Shown: positions 36,541 to 50,430, counted from the stretch's first letter. The stretch is DNA of 64,000 bases from Typhlomys cinereus (GCA_023101885.1 JALPQD010000053.1:4900447-4964446), one strand, 5' to 3'. Program-made: numbers and translations. Notes: a model not told the origin generated them from the sequence alone.

Positions 36541-39500
36541 TATTATCCCTGTCTACTATATAATATTTCAGCAAAATAAAAGATGCAACTTTATAATGAT
36601 AACATTGTCTTAATAAAAACAGCATATGTAAGTGAGTAGACATAGGTTTCAGGATGAGTATTTTGAAATTACACTACAGAATATTATAGAAGTTCCAAAT
36701 AAATGAAGGCATATATACTTAAAAAGATACAAATATTTTCCAAAAATTATGTTTTGCTTTAGAGTGGGAAAAACTATGAAATTGTGCTTAGAAAGCTTTA
36801 AAAACAAATTAAGCTATTTTTGTATCCTTATAACTATTTTTCATCATTAAACTAGAGAAAAGAAATAAATGCAAGCATTCTCTTTAGGCAAATTAATCAT
36901 GTTAATTGGATTTATGGTATATTCACTTCATGCTTCAAGAAGCAAGCTTAAAATACACTTAGTAATCAGCCAACTAAAATATTTTGGCCATAAAATTGGC
37001 AAGGAACTCAAATGCATAATTACCTAAAGCATGTAAATACAATACATTTAAAAACATATGCCGCATATTTATAATTAACTCTGAATACATTATAATTATT
37101 CAGTATGTCTTCCGCAATTTCCCTGAAGCAAATAGATGAAAAGTTTTCCATGTATTCCTACTGGGCAGCCTATGGTAGAAGGAATGAAAGGGTTTTTAAA
37201 TCCATAGGATAATGTAAAATACAGGTGAGTGCTACGCTTCATTATATTTCAATTATGGATCCAAGACTATTTTATTTCATAATGCACAGAAGAAGGATCT
37301 GGAAATGTCAGCATGCTCTACCACTTTTCTGAAATGCAAGACCAAGAATATCATGAGCTCTAATTCAACATTATTGTGGCTTATTATTAATGTATATTGC
37401 AAAAATTGAATTTACATTATATAAAATGTGAAATAAACTAAGCAATTCAAAACATATAATCCATACACTTCCATATAACTCATGATCCACAAAACTAGGG
37501 CAGTAGAGATCAGAAACATAGTGTAACTATGATCATAGCCATTCAGACATTGAGAAGGCTTGATACAATGATGTGCTAATTCTGTTGCCCTACCATTTCA
37601 ACTCAGTGTTCCTAGTTTTGGAGGTAGGAGATCAGAAATGAGAGTGAGAGGAGGTTGAAATGGGAGAATTGAGGCAAACCAGGGGAGACACAATCTCATT
37701 CAGAAATCAAACATCAAAAACTGGTCCTTAGGAACAAAAGAAATACCTGTGTAGCCTGAGATGGTGGTCCACACAGCAGTACCATCCATATTACATTCCC
37801 ACATAGGTCACTGGCAGCTAGTCAGTGCTGATCACTGAAATACCTTCCATCACGAGAATGCAGTAGATATGTTGGACCTCTGATACCACCGAGACTATGA
37901 CACTTTAGAGATGAGCTTTCATGCATAACTATTAGGAATTATCAAGTTAAGGAAACCTTTAAGAGACTGTCCAGTTACATAATCGATAGAGGAAGACTTC
38001 AACCAAAGTTGGTAGAGAACCTTTCTCCTGGCAAGTGGATAAAGGCAGGGAGAGTTGGAGGAACATGTGGCAAGTTGGAATATCTGAAAGCTAGAAAGCA
38101 ATATTGGTCTTTGTCCCTGTGTTCCATGGCTATGGTATGGCCAGTTTCCCTACTCCCCTGCCATGAACAGTAGTAGCCTGAAATTGTAAATAAAAATCTC
38201 TTTGTTCTCTCAAATTGTTTGGGTGAGGTTGTGCCTTGAGTTAGAGTTTCATTTTATGTTTATCATTGTGATGATTCCACTGAAGAGAGAGTCAACTATT
38301 GGAGAAGGTCTTTGAGAAAACCTTAGACTTCCACATACAACACAGCTTTATAAGTTTGTTTTCTCTTTCCTTTTCTTTTTTATTGTTGGTTGGTCATGAT
38401 CTAGTGTATGGCATCTATAACTCTCAGGAGCTGTAACTTGATTTGAGCCTGTACGAGGGCTCATTTTGGACGAGCCAGGCTGTCTGATATCTTCAGAATG
38501 AATTTCCTGTAATTTTCAGACAAGGAAAAGCTAGTCTGTGGAGGACAGTGTTGGAGTGACCTGACATTGTGTGGTGAGGCAGTAAGAGAGATTAATGGGC
38601 AGCACCTGCTGCCATGCTGATGTGCACCAGGATTGGCTCTGTCAGTCTTCGATGCCCCATGCTGGATGGATTCTCTGCCAGAGGACAAAGCTGTGGTCAA
38701 AGCAAACCCAACAGCAGAGGGGGAAATCATCATTCTTGCCATGAAACATTAAGCCAACTCAATTAAACACAAGGTTGATTTCCATAGGTCTGTGTCTCTA
38801 TGGATGCATCAGGAAGACATGTGTTACAACAGAAAGTAAAGAGTCTATGGATGACAAAATAACTCTATGACTCCACTAAAAGATGGATGGGGCCCATTAC
38901 TACAATTCTGAGTCATTTCCTATGCTGGAAAATGAGTATGATGATAATATAACAGTGTAACAGACAGAAGTAACTGCCTGTGAGTCTAGGTCTTTGTACA
39001 GTGCTAACAAACATTAGGGGTTGGACTATCATAATGTGAACAGCCAAGAAAAACCTTGAAATCCCACCCTCAAATCTTACCCCTCTAAAATCCTTCCATG
39101 GCACAAATTACCTTTAAGAACTGAGAAACTATGTGATAATAGAGTTTCCTTCTAGAACAGTTACATAATGAAATGCACCTAAAGTTGTACCTAAATCACT
39201 GTTTTGCTCCTCCTAGGGATCTTAAATAGACAGGAAAACCCTAATGTTTTATTGCCACACTCAACACTGCACAGAGCACTTTTCTGTGTGCCCAGGTGTG
39301 TAGACTTTCTATTCTTGCAAATTCTTCAGTGGAAACAATTATGTGTTCTGTAACTCAATTTAATTCTTATACTCTCTATTCGGAGTTAGAAAAGATTCCA
39401 TGGGATGAGTCAAGTCCCCAAGACTATTCACATCTATTCACGTCTCACCTAACAAAGTCAAGTTCTTCCCTGCATTTCAACCAATTGACTGACTTATAAG

Positions 39501-40348
39501 TCATGGCTCTATGAACCCATGGCTTGAGAACACTTATTTACCTGTTGCTATAAAGGATGTCATGGCAGAGGATGCAAGCAACCAGATGGAAGATTCAATG
39601 GCAGAGGGGGTGAGGGGCTTAGATGCCTGCTGGGTTCACTACCTTCCCAACATCCAATCTTGTATATCCAGCTGTTTCACATGTTTAATCTCTAGCTGAT
39701 GTCCTACTGTACATTTGTATTAATACTAAATCATAGAAAGACATGGAAAACTTTTCATCTATTTGCTTTAGGGTGGGGTTGAAAGTTCCATCCTTCTAAT
39801 CCTCCAATGATTTGGTCTTTCTGAAGACTGATTCTGAATGTAAATAGAGTACCCGCCCCTTGATACATTGATAGAGTAACTATTTGTATTAATGCTAAAT
39901 TCCAATGTTTATTTTCCTGTAAGAAAACCCAAAATGGGTCTTTGGACCTATAATTAGCAGCAGATGGATTTTGCCTGACTTCCCTGTGTGCCATGAGCAA
40001 AGAGACTGTCAGTCTCACAGCCTGTCATGGTTTGAAATGTGTTGCCCACAGTCTCATGTGTTTGGGAAGTTCATGGCATCTTTTATAGGTAGAGTCTTGC
40101 TGTAGGGTAGGCCTTGAGGTAGATTAGTCCTACCCTACCTCATGGAGAAGGTTGCTTTCGCAGCAGGAGTTTTGCATGTCTTCTCCAAGATATCTGCAGT
40201 GACTTAGCCTGCCTCTAGCTTTGGCTAGCTAGCCATGCCATGTCCTCCATGAAAAGACTGTATCTCCCATCTGGAACAGTAACCTGAATGAATCTCCCTT
40301 TCCACCATTAAACTGCTTGACTTTGAGTATTCTCTCACAGCAACAGAT

Positions 40349-41693
40349 AAGAAAAAAAGAAACCATGTTCATAGCAGCACTGTTTACAATAGCAAAGACA
40401 TGGAATCAACCCAAATGTCCAACAGTTGACGAGTGGATAAGGAAACTGTGGTACATCTATACAATGGAGTACTACTCAGCCATCAAAAATGATGAATTAC
40501 TGGAATTTGCCAGGAAATGGATGTCATTAGAAACAATTATATTAAGTGAAGTATCCCAGACCCAGAAAATTAAGCACCGTATGTACTACCTAATAGGTGG
40601 CTCCTAATACCAAACCCACCCAGCCCATCTTGAGACACTCATAGGTAAATCTATGTATTACCTACAGTAATTGCAAGGATTATGAACAGGAGGGATGGGG
40701 TTGGAGGGCCACAGCAGAAACAAGGAGAGAAGTGACCATGTTACAGTAGAGAAAATAGGCCTCCATCAAGGACTGCAAGAAAGCAATGTGACACCTAGTT
40801 AAGTTCACAGACATTCATTCCTGATCATTTACAACTAAGGGGGTATGAACTCACCAGAAGGGGAGGGCATATAGTCTGGCAGATTAAAAAGTAACCATTT
40901 TCCAAATGAGTGATTGACCCCTCCCATTGCCAAATGCCATATGACCCTGCGATTCCACTTTTGGGTATAAGTATTACATCTACCCTTGAATGTGCTCTTA
41001 TAGTAAGACTCCAGTTTAACAGCTTTCTGTCTCTGGCCAGGGGGTGACATACAGTGCCCATCACAATGGAGTGAAGGGCATTGCAGGAGCAATAAAATTG
41101 CAAAAGAAAATCAACAAACCACTATCCAGAACTTCAGAGACTCTATATCAACCACCTAGAACTAGGCCAGACTAATCTCTCCCCATCCTGAAGCTCAGGG
41201 ACATTTGCGGAAGAGGGGGCGGTAAGAGTGTAAGAGCAAAAGGATGGGAGGAGCAATGATTTGCAAGATACTCCACACAAGTTAGGGCCGAAGCAATCAT
41301 AATTGGACATTGTATGCCCGGCGCAATGTCCAACACACTATTGACCTCACAAAGTCTAGCATCTGCTAAAGGCACCAAGATCCTTGGAGGCAAGGGATTG
41401 ACAGCCACAGTAGTGTTCCTATGCTTAAGGGGAACACAGGAAAGGGTTCAGGGAAATGCCACTGGGTCCTTGTACGTCATCGGAGAGGAGGGCCCAGAGG
41501 AGAGTCAGGCATGCACAAGAAAGGACTCTGGAAATTGGGGCGGGAGGCACGGGGGGATGGGGAGGGAGGGGTGAGGGGAGGGGGAGCAGGGGGTTCAGGG
41601 GGAGGAGGAGGGAGGGAGGGAACTGGTGTACGTATTAAGTTTGTATGAGCTGAAATAATAATAAAAAATTTAAAAAAAAAAGAAAAAAAGAAA
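40349..41693 (+). mobile_element. 5'-truncated L1 (about 1.3 kb) nested in the MaLR provirus
   Basis: L1 body 40363-41679. The first 245 bp code for the C-terminal end of L1 ORF2p (MFIAALFTIAKTWNQPKCP, MEYYSAIKNDELLEFA, IILSEVSQTQK), ending at a stop near 40607. The 3' UTR contains a G-rich tract (41539-41622) and AATAATAATAAAAAA before the poly(A). A-rich 14-bp duplication AAGAAAAAAAGAAA is at 40349-40362 and 41680-41693. Truncated, so not autonomous. Confidence 0.92.
41539..41622 (+). repeat. G-rich tract with G-quadruplex potential (L1 3' UTR)
   Basis: Many runs of three to six G separated by one to seven bases on the plus strand, in the position where L1 3' UTRs typically have a polypurine/G4 tract. 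In PTPRM pre-mRNA it is the C-rich complement. Confidence 0.85.
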
Positions 41694-43619
41694 AACTGGA
41701 ACAGAAATTGGTACTGGGAGTGGGGTGTTGCTGTGAGATTAAGAACAACTGGTACCACAATGTGAAGGTTTTTGAAGTTGAGAGACATTGGTATCAGAGA
41801 AGTAGGGTGTTGCTATGTGAGACTAAGAGAATCTGATACCAAAAAGTTAAGCTATTTGTGAAGCTGAGAGAATTTGTTACCTGGCAGCATGGCCAATGAT
41901 GATGATGTGGCTAGTATGCCATTGGAACTGTTTGTTGGGAGAAATATGGAGAACGTTGGGACTATGAAAATCTGTGTCTTGGCAATTGGGTCAGATGGGC
42001 CTTTCTATTAAGAGCTTGGAAAATAGCGATGCTGTGAGAGATGCTGGCAGTGGAAGCCCAGCTTCCAGAGTGGAAGAGGGACTATTTGGAACTGGACAAG
42101 TGACAAATAGAGCCATGTGTTGGTGGAGAGTTTAGTGAAGTTTTGCCTTCTTCCTGAAAGTTTGCCTGAAATTAAACTTGAGTGCTTGGCAGAGGAAATT
42201 TCAAGATAATGTAGTCTTGATGATGTAATGTGGCTACTATTTAGTGCTTTTCTTCAGAGTTATGAAAAAAAGCAAGGAATTGGGCAGAAAGAAGTAAAAA
42301 CTGTGTGGGGTCTGATGAAGAAAAATGCAATGGCAAACGTAAAGAGTTAAACCAGGAAGAAGCAGAGAGCAAAATGTTGGCTGTTAAAAAAATTAGTTCC
42401 ATTAGTAAATCAAAGTCTGCTTTCAATTTGGTAATAGGAGAGGCCCTAACTTGAGGGCAAGATTCTCAGAGAAGGTTCCCACCCATAAAAATGCAAATCC
42501 TTTTGGAAAGAATGAACTAAAGAGTGGAGTTCCAAAGCAAGGGTCTGGTTTCTCCCCTAAAGCAACCACCTAAGAGAAAAAGAGATTTTTCCTATAGTCA
42601 GCACAGAGAAGCCAAATTAGCTGTGATTTAAGGGGGGCAATCTCTATCCCAAGGCAACAGCAAAACTTGGCAAAAATCATCCACATGTTTCTTGTTTTAG
42701 AATACGGGTGCATGAGGCAGAAAGCCTACAGTTTAGAGGTCCAAGAAGGGCAGTTTTTGTTGTAGAGTTAAAGCATGATTTGTTTGCCATTAAATAGTGA
42801 ATATGTTAGAGATGCCACAGCCAAAGTGAGACATCTGCCAAGGAAAGCTGTATACCGTGGAAGGAGCCAGGCCAAGAGAGTGATCTATTCTATGCTCTGT
42901 GTTGGAGGAGTAGAACCAAAGCTCTTTGGAACTGAGATGGTTTCAATGAGAGGCTCACCTATTGAACTTGGACTTGTAGGTTTTGGAGTTGTCCTGCCGG
43001 ATTTCAGTCTTGTTATGGACTGATCTTTCTTAATATGCCACCATTCTTCCCTTTTGGAATGGAATGTTTATTCTGTGCCACTGCATGTTGAAAGTATGTA
43101 ACTTGTCTTTTTATTTTATAGTAGGCTTTGGACTTTGGATTTTTGGACTGTGTTGGGACTACTGATATAGTCTCTGAAGACTTTTAAAGTTAGACTGAGT
43201 ATGGTTTGCATAATGAGATAGCAATGAGCCTGTTGGGGCCAGGATGGAATGTCATGGTTTGAAATGTGTCTCCCACAGTCTCATGTATTTGGAAAGGTCA
43301 TGCTACCTTTAGTAGATGGAGCCTTGCTGAAGAAAGACAGTCACAGGGAGTGGGCCTTGAGGTGGATTAGTCCCGTCCTACCTCCTGAAGAAATCTGCTT
43401 TTGTACCAGAAGTTTTGCAGTTCTCAGTCCCCAAGATATCTGCAGTGACTTAGCTTGTCTACAGCTTTGGCCAGCCAGCTATGCCACGTCCTCCATGACA
43501 AGACTGCATCTCCCCTCTGCAAAAGTAACCTGAATAAATCTCCCTTTCTACCACTAAACTGCTTGACCTTGGGTGTTCTCTCATAGCAACAAATAGCCAT
43601 GCCAGCTATCATGAGCACC

Positions 43620-44140
43620 CATGGTTATCTTGAGAGAACTACACAATGATCAATCACAGCTGACTCCTGAAGGTTTGGCCAGAGTCACGACTGTTGGGAA
43701 TAGTTGTTAATAGACTTTTTGCTATTATAAGTCTTAGTGTAGATGTCTCAGTAGATGGCTTCACAGCTATTTCGACATAGATTGGGGGAGGATGTATGTT
43801 GTCTGATGGCCTAGCAGAGGAAGAATATGAGAGGTGTTAAAAAGGCAACATTGTAACTGATCCAAACATAAACCACTATAAAGAGACTGTGCTGTGATCT
43901 ATCCAAGCACCCCTTCTCTTGCTGTATAAGCAGGAAGCTCAGATTCACTTAGTGAGATGGCTGGAAAACACTTTCCTGTTTTTGTGTTTCCTGGTATTGT
44001 AACATTAACTCCTATAATATAACATACTCTTATTTTGAGTGATCTGTTCTGGTCCCTTTCCATGTCCTGGGCTGAGCTTGTAACAGCAGCAGCACCGACG
44101 GTAGAATGGTGGTAGTTACAGGGGCAACGAGGTGGCAGCT
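43620..44140 (+). mobile_element. Possible ERV LTR / leader remnant
   Basis: Contains 'cttctcttgctgtataagca' (TATA-like), followed by 'gatggctggaaaacactttc' and a CAG-rich, GC-richer segment. The promoter-like layout suggests an LTR, but I did not recognise the family and see no second copy. Confidence 0.3.
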
Positions 44141-44653
44141 GTGACGACAGCTCAGTGGGTCAGCCAAACTGTAGAGGCAGAGAGGCGACTGGAAGTTCAA
44201 CAGCTGAAGCAGCAGAACAGTCTGAGTGGAGTGTGTATAGCAGAAAGAAGACTGTTGGAAAGCAGAGAGACACAAGGTACGGCAAAGTCCTGAGACTAGA
44301 GGAGGTTGCAAGGCTGTGAAGATACAGAGAAGCAATATTGCAGGCTGTGGCCACAGGAAGAATCCAATCTCAGACCCTGGCCAATAGTTCTAACACTGGT
44401 TACTATGAATAACCAAGAAATCTCAACTCCAAATCCTATTCAAAAGCTGTAACACTAGATCTAAGGGTTGTGATAGTTGAAGCCTGTCTGAAGATACAGC
44501 ACCTGATGCTGTGCCCAACTGCTTGGTGCAATCACTCATTGTCACTAAACACTAAGGGAGACAAAAGAAGCCCTTGAAGAGTCTGCCCTTTTACACCCAA
44601 GATTTCTATCTGGCTCTCATGAAAGGACACCAGCCCTATCAAGGCTATTTAAG

Positions 44654-44703
44654 GGCCCTACTCTAAGATCCCTTTACTGGCCCTACTCTAAGATCCCTTT
44701 ACT
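44654..44703. repeat. 25-bp perfect tandem duplication
   Basis: The unit beginning GGCCCTACTCTAAGATCCCT occurs twice without mismatch, at 44654-44678 and 44679-44703. Confidence 0.97.
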
Positions 44704-46055
44704 GAGCATTATGAAAAGAGACTTTTCTTATGAATAGCAAGCAGAAAGTTTGCAATGAGGAGATTCCAGAGATTTTTGGAGCTCTGACTAGAGCAACTAG
44801 GGCAGAACTAAGAAATTTAAAGCAGATATGAATCAAAAGCGTTTATTCTAATTTTTTGAAACACATGGCTGACATTCAATGACTAGAACGACCAGACTGA
44901 AGTATGTCAGTCTTGCTGGGTTTAAAAGAATGCTAAAGACTTCAAGGCTCAAGTTAGTTGACAATTTTTCTGAGATTTTATTGCACTCCTCCCCACATTG
45001 ATCCCATAGGATGAGTTTGTATTTGCTAACAGTTGAGAAAATTAAAGGAAATTTGTGATGAAAGCAACATTTTAAAAAAGTTTCTAAATGGAGCCAGGAG
45101 GCTATTAAGCAGGCAGGACACATCTAGATGGTGAGTTGTGTCCCTTGGACTCTCAGACCACTGGTATCTGCAGTGACCAGTATGTGGGGAATGGAGGCTC
45201 AAGATTTTGTGGATGCTTCCATTCTGTTCATACTTGTTTACTTCTATTCCTTCTGTCTTTTCTCAACATTCAATAGTCTATCTGAGTGTGTGTGGCCTTT
45301 TCTATCTGAGTGTGTGTGTTTCTTGAATGTAATTCCTGAGACTTCACATAATCCTTTCTATTCTTCCCAGTGAGTTTGTATTGACTGGCAGTTATCTTCA
45401 TCTTTATTTCCCCATGGAAAGGTTCATACACAGGAATCAGTGCAGCCAGTAAAAGGTACTTTATACCTGTCAAATATCTGCTGAATGAATCTATTAACAC
45501 ATTGTTATCAATTATGATATTGTCTACTATTACAGAAACATAGAGCTGTGGGACTGTGGATGGAAATGTCTCTTCTGATTGAGATGGCAGGACTAGTCAG
45601 GATATGTGGGGGTGGGGAGGCACACCTGAGTTGAGCCTGGAGGGATTTGAAAGAGGAGTTAGAAATCATTCTCCATGGAGGTCACATAAGTGACATGGTC
45701 CAGAGGCGCGACAGTGCTAGAAGGTGAGGAGTGCCCAGTAATTCTGCAGAGCTGAGCTGAGAAAACATGGCAGAAAGCAGAAGAAAGTCTAAACCACACA
45801 CTGAAAGCAGCACACTCTGATAGGCTGAGTACAAACAGCACCCTATGCTGCTTCATGGAGGAACGAATATACGTGAGGCATCTGAGCCCTAGTCAAAGGT
45901 GAATACATGCAAGTCTTGCAGGCAAACTAGCATTGGTGTAGGAGGTTGATCTTCAGGACAGGGAGAAAAATGTAAGGGACTGACAATGGGCTTTGCAAGT
46001 GATAAAAGCCAGCTGTAGGATCAGGAGTGGGGGACGAACCACACACTGGTGGTAG

Positions 46056-46235
46056 TGTGGGGGACAAGATGACTCAGTAGTAAAAGTACTTGCTCTGAGT
46101 TTGATCCCTAAGTCCACATGGTAGAAGGAGAGATCCCATACCCATAAGTTGTCCTCTAACCTTCATCCATATACCATGGCATTCTCTCTCTAACTAGATA
46201 AGTAAATAGATAAATATTTTGAAAAGAAAATGGTG
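46056..46235 (+). mobile_element. B3-type SINE
   Basis: Head 'gggggacaagatgactcagt', B box area 'gagtttgatccc', body 'cacatggtagaaggagagat' and 'agttgtcctctaaccttcat', tail 'gataagtaaatagataaata'. Confidence 0.85.
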
Positions 46236-46318
46236 GGAAAGGAATACAGTTGTGACCTGCTACTTGCTGGTGTGGAGAGAGGGAGAGGGGCAAGAACAGG
46301 TGTGAAAAAATAAGTCGG

Positions 46319-46705
46319 GGTCTGGGGAGATGAAGCAATGAATAAGAACTCTTATAGTTCTGATCTGAGAATCCCAGTGAACCCCCAGAGCCCACTTAAA
46401 AGCTGTGCATGGCCATGCATGTCTGTAATCTCAGTGTTGGAGAGGCATCCCGGGAGCTCATTGATTTGCTGGCTGGTCAGCCTAGCTGGCCAACTGGCTT
46501 ATCAGAAACAGAGAGCTTTGGGCTTAGTAAGAGACCCTGTGTCAAGGGGATGAGGCAGAGAGAGATGAAGGAAGACACACGAGGTCTTTCTATGGCCTTA
46601 GCACATTTGCACTTACACACTTGCCTATACCACACACATGCATGTGCACATCTACACATGCACACACAAGTCCTGCACATACACACATGCACGCACATAC
46701 ACTAG
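46319..46705 (+). mobile_element. B4-type SINE with CA-rich tail
   Basis: 'ggtctggggagatgaagcaa' head, 'tgtgcatggccatgcatgtc' 'tgtaatctcagtg' body, 'agagaccctgtgtcaagggg', then a CA-rich tail from about 46610. Confidence 0.8.
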
Positions 46706-47219
46706 TTTTGACCTTTCGAGTGCACGGTGACACTACCAGTCTAATCAAAGGCTGAAAGGGCACCGGGTCCAGGACCAGGGCACTGGCAGCTTCTTTAGGC
46801 TTCCGGGAAAGCAGGAGACACTCACAGCTAATGGCATCTGACATTAAAAACATGTTAACAAGTGGGGAAATTGCTTGTCTTCTCTCAGGTTAGATGCAGA
46901 ACAGTCTAATAACCAGCTTCCAAATGGAAACCAGACAGTTGTCTAGAAGTGCTTCAAACAAATTGAAAAGTGCCAACTGCCATGAAGTATCATCGCCGAG
47001 TGGACAGAGCTCCAGGAAACAGTGACTTGCTTTACTGGAGATGCAGTTCCGGCATGACGTCATTGGAGGCAGGGCCAAAGGAAACTGAAGGGAACATTAG
47101 CAATTGCAAGAGGGGCCCAGAAAACAAGCAAGACAAAGTGGGCCAGGTGACAGAGATAAGGACACTTTTGCACTAATCAAGTTCCCATGGTAAAAGTGAT
47201 TTTCTGCTACTGCATATTT

Positions 47220-47510
47220 GAAATTATGAGTATGGGCACACATCTCAGTGGTCACAGCCTTGCTAAGCAAGCAGGAGGATCTCAATTCAAATGCCCAGAA
47301 CTCACATCAGAAGTCACCTGTCTGTCACCCCACCCGCACTGTGGGGGCTGGAGATGGGAGGACTGTTCCTGAGGACTGCCTTCAGGTTCAGTGAGAAATC
47401 TTGAGCTCAAGGGAACCAGGCAGAGAGTGGAAAGCAGGACACCCAGCAGCTTCCTCTGCACCTGCGCATGTACCCATCGTGCACATTCACAGTGCCAATA
47501 CAAAATACGG
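47220..47510 (+). mobile_element. Diverged B4-type SINE
   Basis: 'cacatctcagtggtcacagc' 'cttgctaagcaagc', 'ctcaattcaaatgcccagaa' as B box, 'ttcaggttcagtgagaaatc' B1-like part. Confidence 0.6.
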
Positions 47511-50019
47511 ACATTTTTATAAAGTGTCCATAAATGCATACAGCTGACTTGCCCAAAGAGCTTGAGGCAATCTCAAAAATTAGGAGAGAAAATTTTATCA
47601 TTTCCTTATGGCACTGGCTCACCATCAACACAGTCATTAAGAAAAAAAAATATATCAAGAGTCACTTGGCTGCCACAGCCGCTGGAGGCGCAGCTGTCCC
47701 AGTTCTTAACGTGCCCAGAGGCTGCCTGCGCCCCTCCCCGCCTCCCCAGCCTCAGATTTCGATGTATGTTTGGTATCCTGAGGGACAGAAAATAACCTGT
47801 GCTGATTGTGGCAATTGATGCACTCAGCTGGTGCCTGAAAATATGAAACAGGAACAAGGCGCATCTGAAAAGAGCACAGGCGGGAGGGGAGGCGGGCGCC
47901 TCCCACTCGTGATGGTGCTCAGAGTCACAGAGCTATGGGGTTCCGGCAGCTGAGTCACACTGAGTGCCTTTTCCACCACCTGCTCCCGTCTCTGCAGAAG
48001 TCCGGACCAGGAGCTGCTGTGGGCTGCTCCTGCAATCTTCTAGAAAGATGTGCACTTTCTTCCTCTGCCAGCTGACCCAGAGGGACAGAGCTAGGTGCCT
48101 GATGCCTCTGAGGATCTGGGCCCGTCTTCTTCAGCTAGGGGTATCTGAGGAGGAGTCAGAAAGCTGAACTTTCACAGAGAATCTGTGGTTTTCAAGGAGT
48201 GATCTTCTGAATGACAGCTTAGTGTTTCTGAGATGAGAGGCAAGCAGATAAAAACCAGCAAATTTTCAATGGTAATTCTTTCTTAGGTCACAGGAAGTTT
48301 TAGATAACAAAGAAAAAGAAAAACAGGGAGGAAATATATGACCTGTGCATTTAAAATAGAGCTGGAAGGAGATAGAGTCCAGAGAAGCTGGGGTTCCTCA
48401 AAAAAATCCATCCGCTTAACAGAGGCCTGAGGATTTGGTCATAATGCCTTCAATTCCTGAGTCTCCACTGGCTAAACACGCAATTACTAAATTAGTGGCC
48501 ATTGTCTGTGCCTGGCAGAAAGACATATGGGCGCAGCAAGTTGCGCAGGCACATGTGTTTCTGAATATATTGAGATGTACACACAGAATATTCTGAACTG
48601 TAGGGTACAAAGAGTTGTTTGTATCAGCTTTAAGGATAGGACAATAGACTTCCTTGCCTAAGGAAATGGACTACTGGTTACTGAAATAGAACCATGTGAG
48701 TGCCTCAAGATATCCCATCTGGAAGGGGGTTTTGAACACTGTCCTTCCTTTGTCTTAATTGTATCATGAGCTAAGCACACTCATCTTGAATCGCATACTG
48801 TCTGCCTCTTGAAGGTCAATGTCTTTCTGCTTGGATGCTTTCAAGAGACTTTGCGCTAGCTAAAAAGCTGGGTGAACAAAGCTCTTTGAGGAGAGCGGAG
48901 TGAGAAAATGTCACCCTCTGACCACACAGGTTGACCTCTGCCTTGTCCCCAACACAGTTCTGAGCCCCCTGTAGCTCTCATGCTGCTGGGGCAGGAAAGA
49001 GAGCAAGGGATCCAGCGCACCACATCTAGCACAACTGCACATGCTGGACAGAGGTGTGGGGGCTGTGGAGAATCTCCCTTTGCAACTCCAGGTGCTGAGA
49101 AGCTAAGAAGTCATCAGGGCGAATGGCTGAGTCCCATAAGACTCACCCCCTATACCACTGCAGCAGTGTGCTTTGTCCATTTCTGAGAAACCCACAGAGG
49201 GGCCCTCTGGGGGTCAGCACAGACTGCCCTTTGCTTGTCTGAAGAAAGAATCTGCTCATCTCCTGGCAACATAAACAAAGCTGCCCTTTCCACTTGGCCT
49301 TTCTCCTGAGAGCTCCCAGCCACTCTCTGCTGACAACATGCCATTTTCTGTTCAATCCAGCATGTTTACTTCTTTATTGTGATTCATGTCTGAGTTTCCT
49401 TTGAATCAAATTATCGCGTCTCCCCGGTGAGATGCGCCATATGACTATCTTGTTAGAGCAAAATCAAATAAAAACTTTGCACTGAGGGTGGCTCTGTCTC
49501 ATCCCTGCCGCATGGTTTTCTCGTTTGGGCACACTTCCATTGGTTACTTGATTGGTAATGAAGTCTTCCTGTGTTTAGGCCAATCTCCAGACACTGTTGT
49601 CTTGGAAAACAGAAAGAAGAATTGCTTGGAACAGAATTAACAAAGAGAAATTCACTATTTAGAAAACATTGTGCAAAGTATGACTGTACTTTCTTCATAC
49701 AAAATGGGTTGGAGAAAGGCAGACAGATTAATGGCTGAGCAAATGGAGACAGGTGACTGGAGAATTCTTTGTCCTTCTCCCTGGAGATGATTCAGTACGG
49801 AATGCCCCTTCTTCACTTCCATGAGCTTGGAGGCCAAACATTCCAGAACATTCCAAAGGGTGATACAGCAGAGTACTTCCTATCACTTTCTTATCGAATG
49901 GCATTTTCCTTCTTCCCTTTTACTGTTTAGGGTTTTATCTATTCATGTCATTCTGGTATAACCTAGAGAAATAACATTTGATACTGAATTGTGTGTGCTG
50001 AACAGACTGGGATACCTTC

Positions 50020-50430
50020 TTGATCTTCGCATATAAATGCCATTCAAGGCTCCTTGGTCACCCTAGTCTTCCATCCCACATTTTGTCTCAAGGTCTCAAG
50101 GACACAGAACTGGGGCCACTTCCCCAAAACACCACATTCTCTTGCTTGGTTTCTACCTGGAATGAGCCCTTGTTCAACTTCTCCTGGCGAACTCCCACCA
50201 TATGTCTTCTAGTGAGAAGCCCCTTTTGTCCTATGGATGGCGTCCAAGCCTCAGCAAACATGTGTCTGAGCACTGTGGGTTTATATGGGATGTGCTGCAA
50301 TGTTGACCGACTCCTCTGTATGCATTGCGAGCTCCGAGAAAGGAGGCAAAGTAGTCTCCCCTGTTTCTATGTGGCAGGGCGAATTATCACTTTAAGTTCC
50401 CTAAACTTTACCTTGCCAAAGATGCCCACA
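50020..50430 (+). mobile_element. Possible L2 fragment
   Basis: 'ttttgtctcaaggtctcaag', 'ctcctctgtatgcattgcga' 'gctccgagaaagg' recall the L2 3' end (…tctcagctcaaatgtcacc…, tgtaagctccatgagggcagg). Weak similarity. Confidence 0.35.

Larger units (their letters stand above)
40023..43605 (+). mobile_element. MaLR provirus (5' LTR - internal - 3' LTR) with nested L1
   Basis: Two direct LTR copies beginning TGTCATGGTTTGAAATGTG lie at 40023-about 40348 and 43250-about 43600. Both contain 'tatctgcagtgacttagc', an 'aatgaatctccctttc/aataaatctccctttc' polyadenylation region and 'ttctctca(c/t)agcaaca'. The internal part (41694-43249) starts 'aactggaacagaaattggta' 'ctgggagtggggtgttgctg', the usual start of MaLR internal sequence. 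No gag or pol reading frame survives. The element was later split by an L1. Confidence 0.85.

Noticed and set aside
40317..40607. 96-codon frame resembling a protein gene
   Set aside because: It is the last part of L1 ORF2 in a 5'-truncated element, with an upstream MaLR LTR read as its start.
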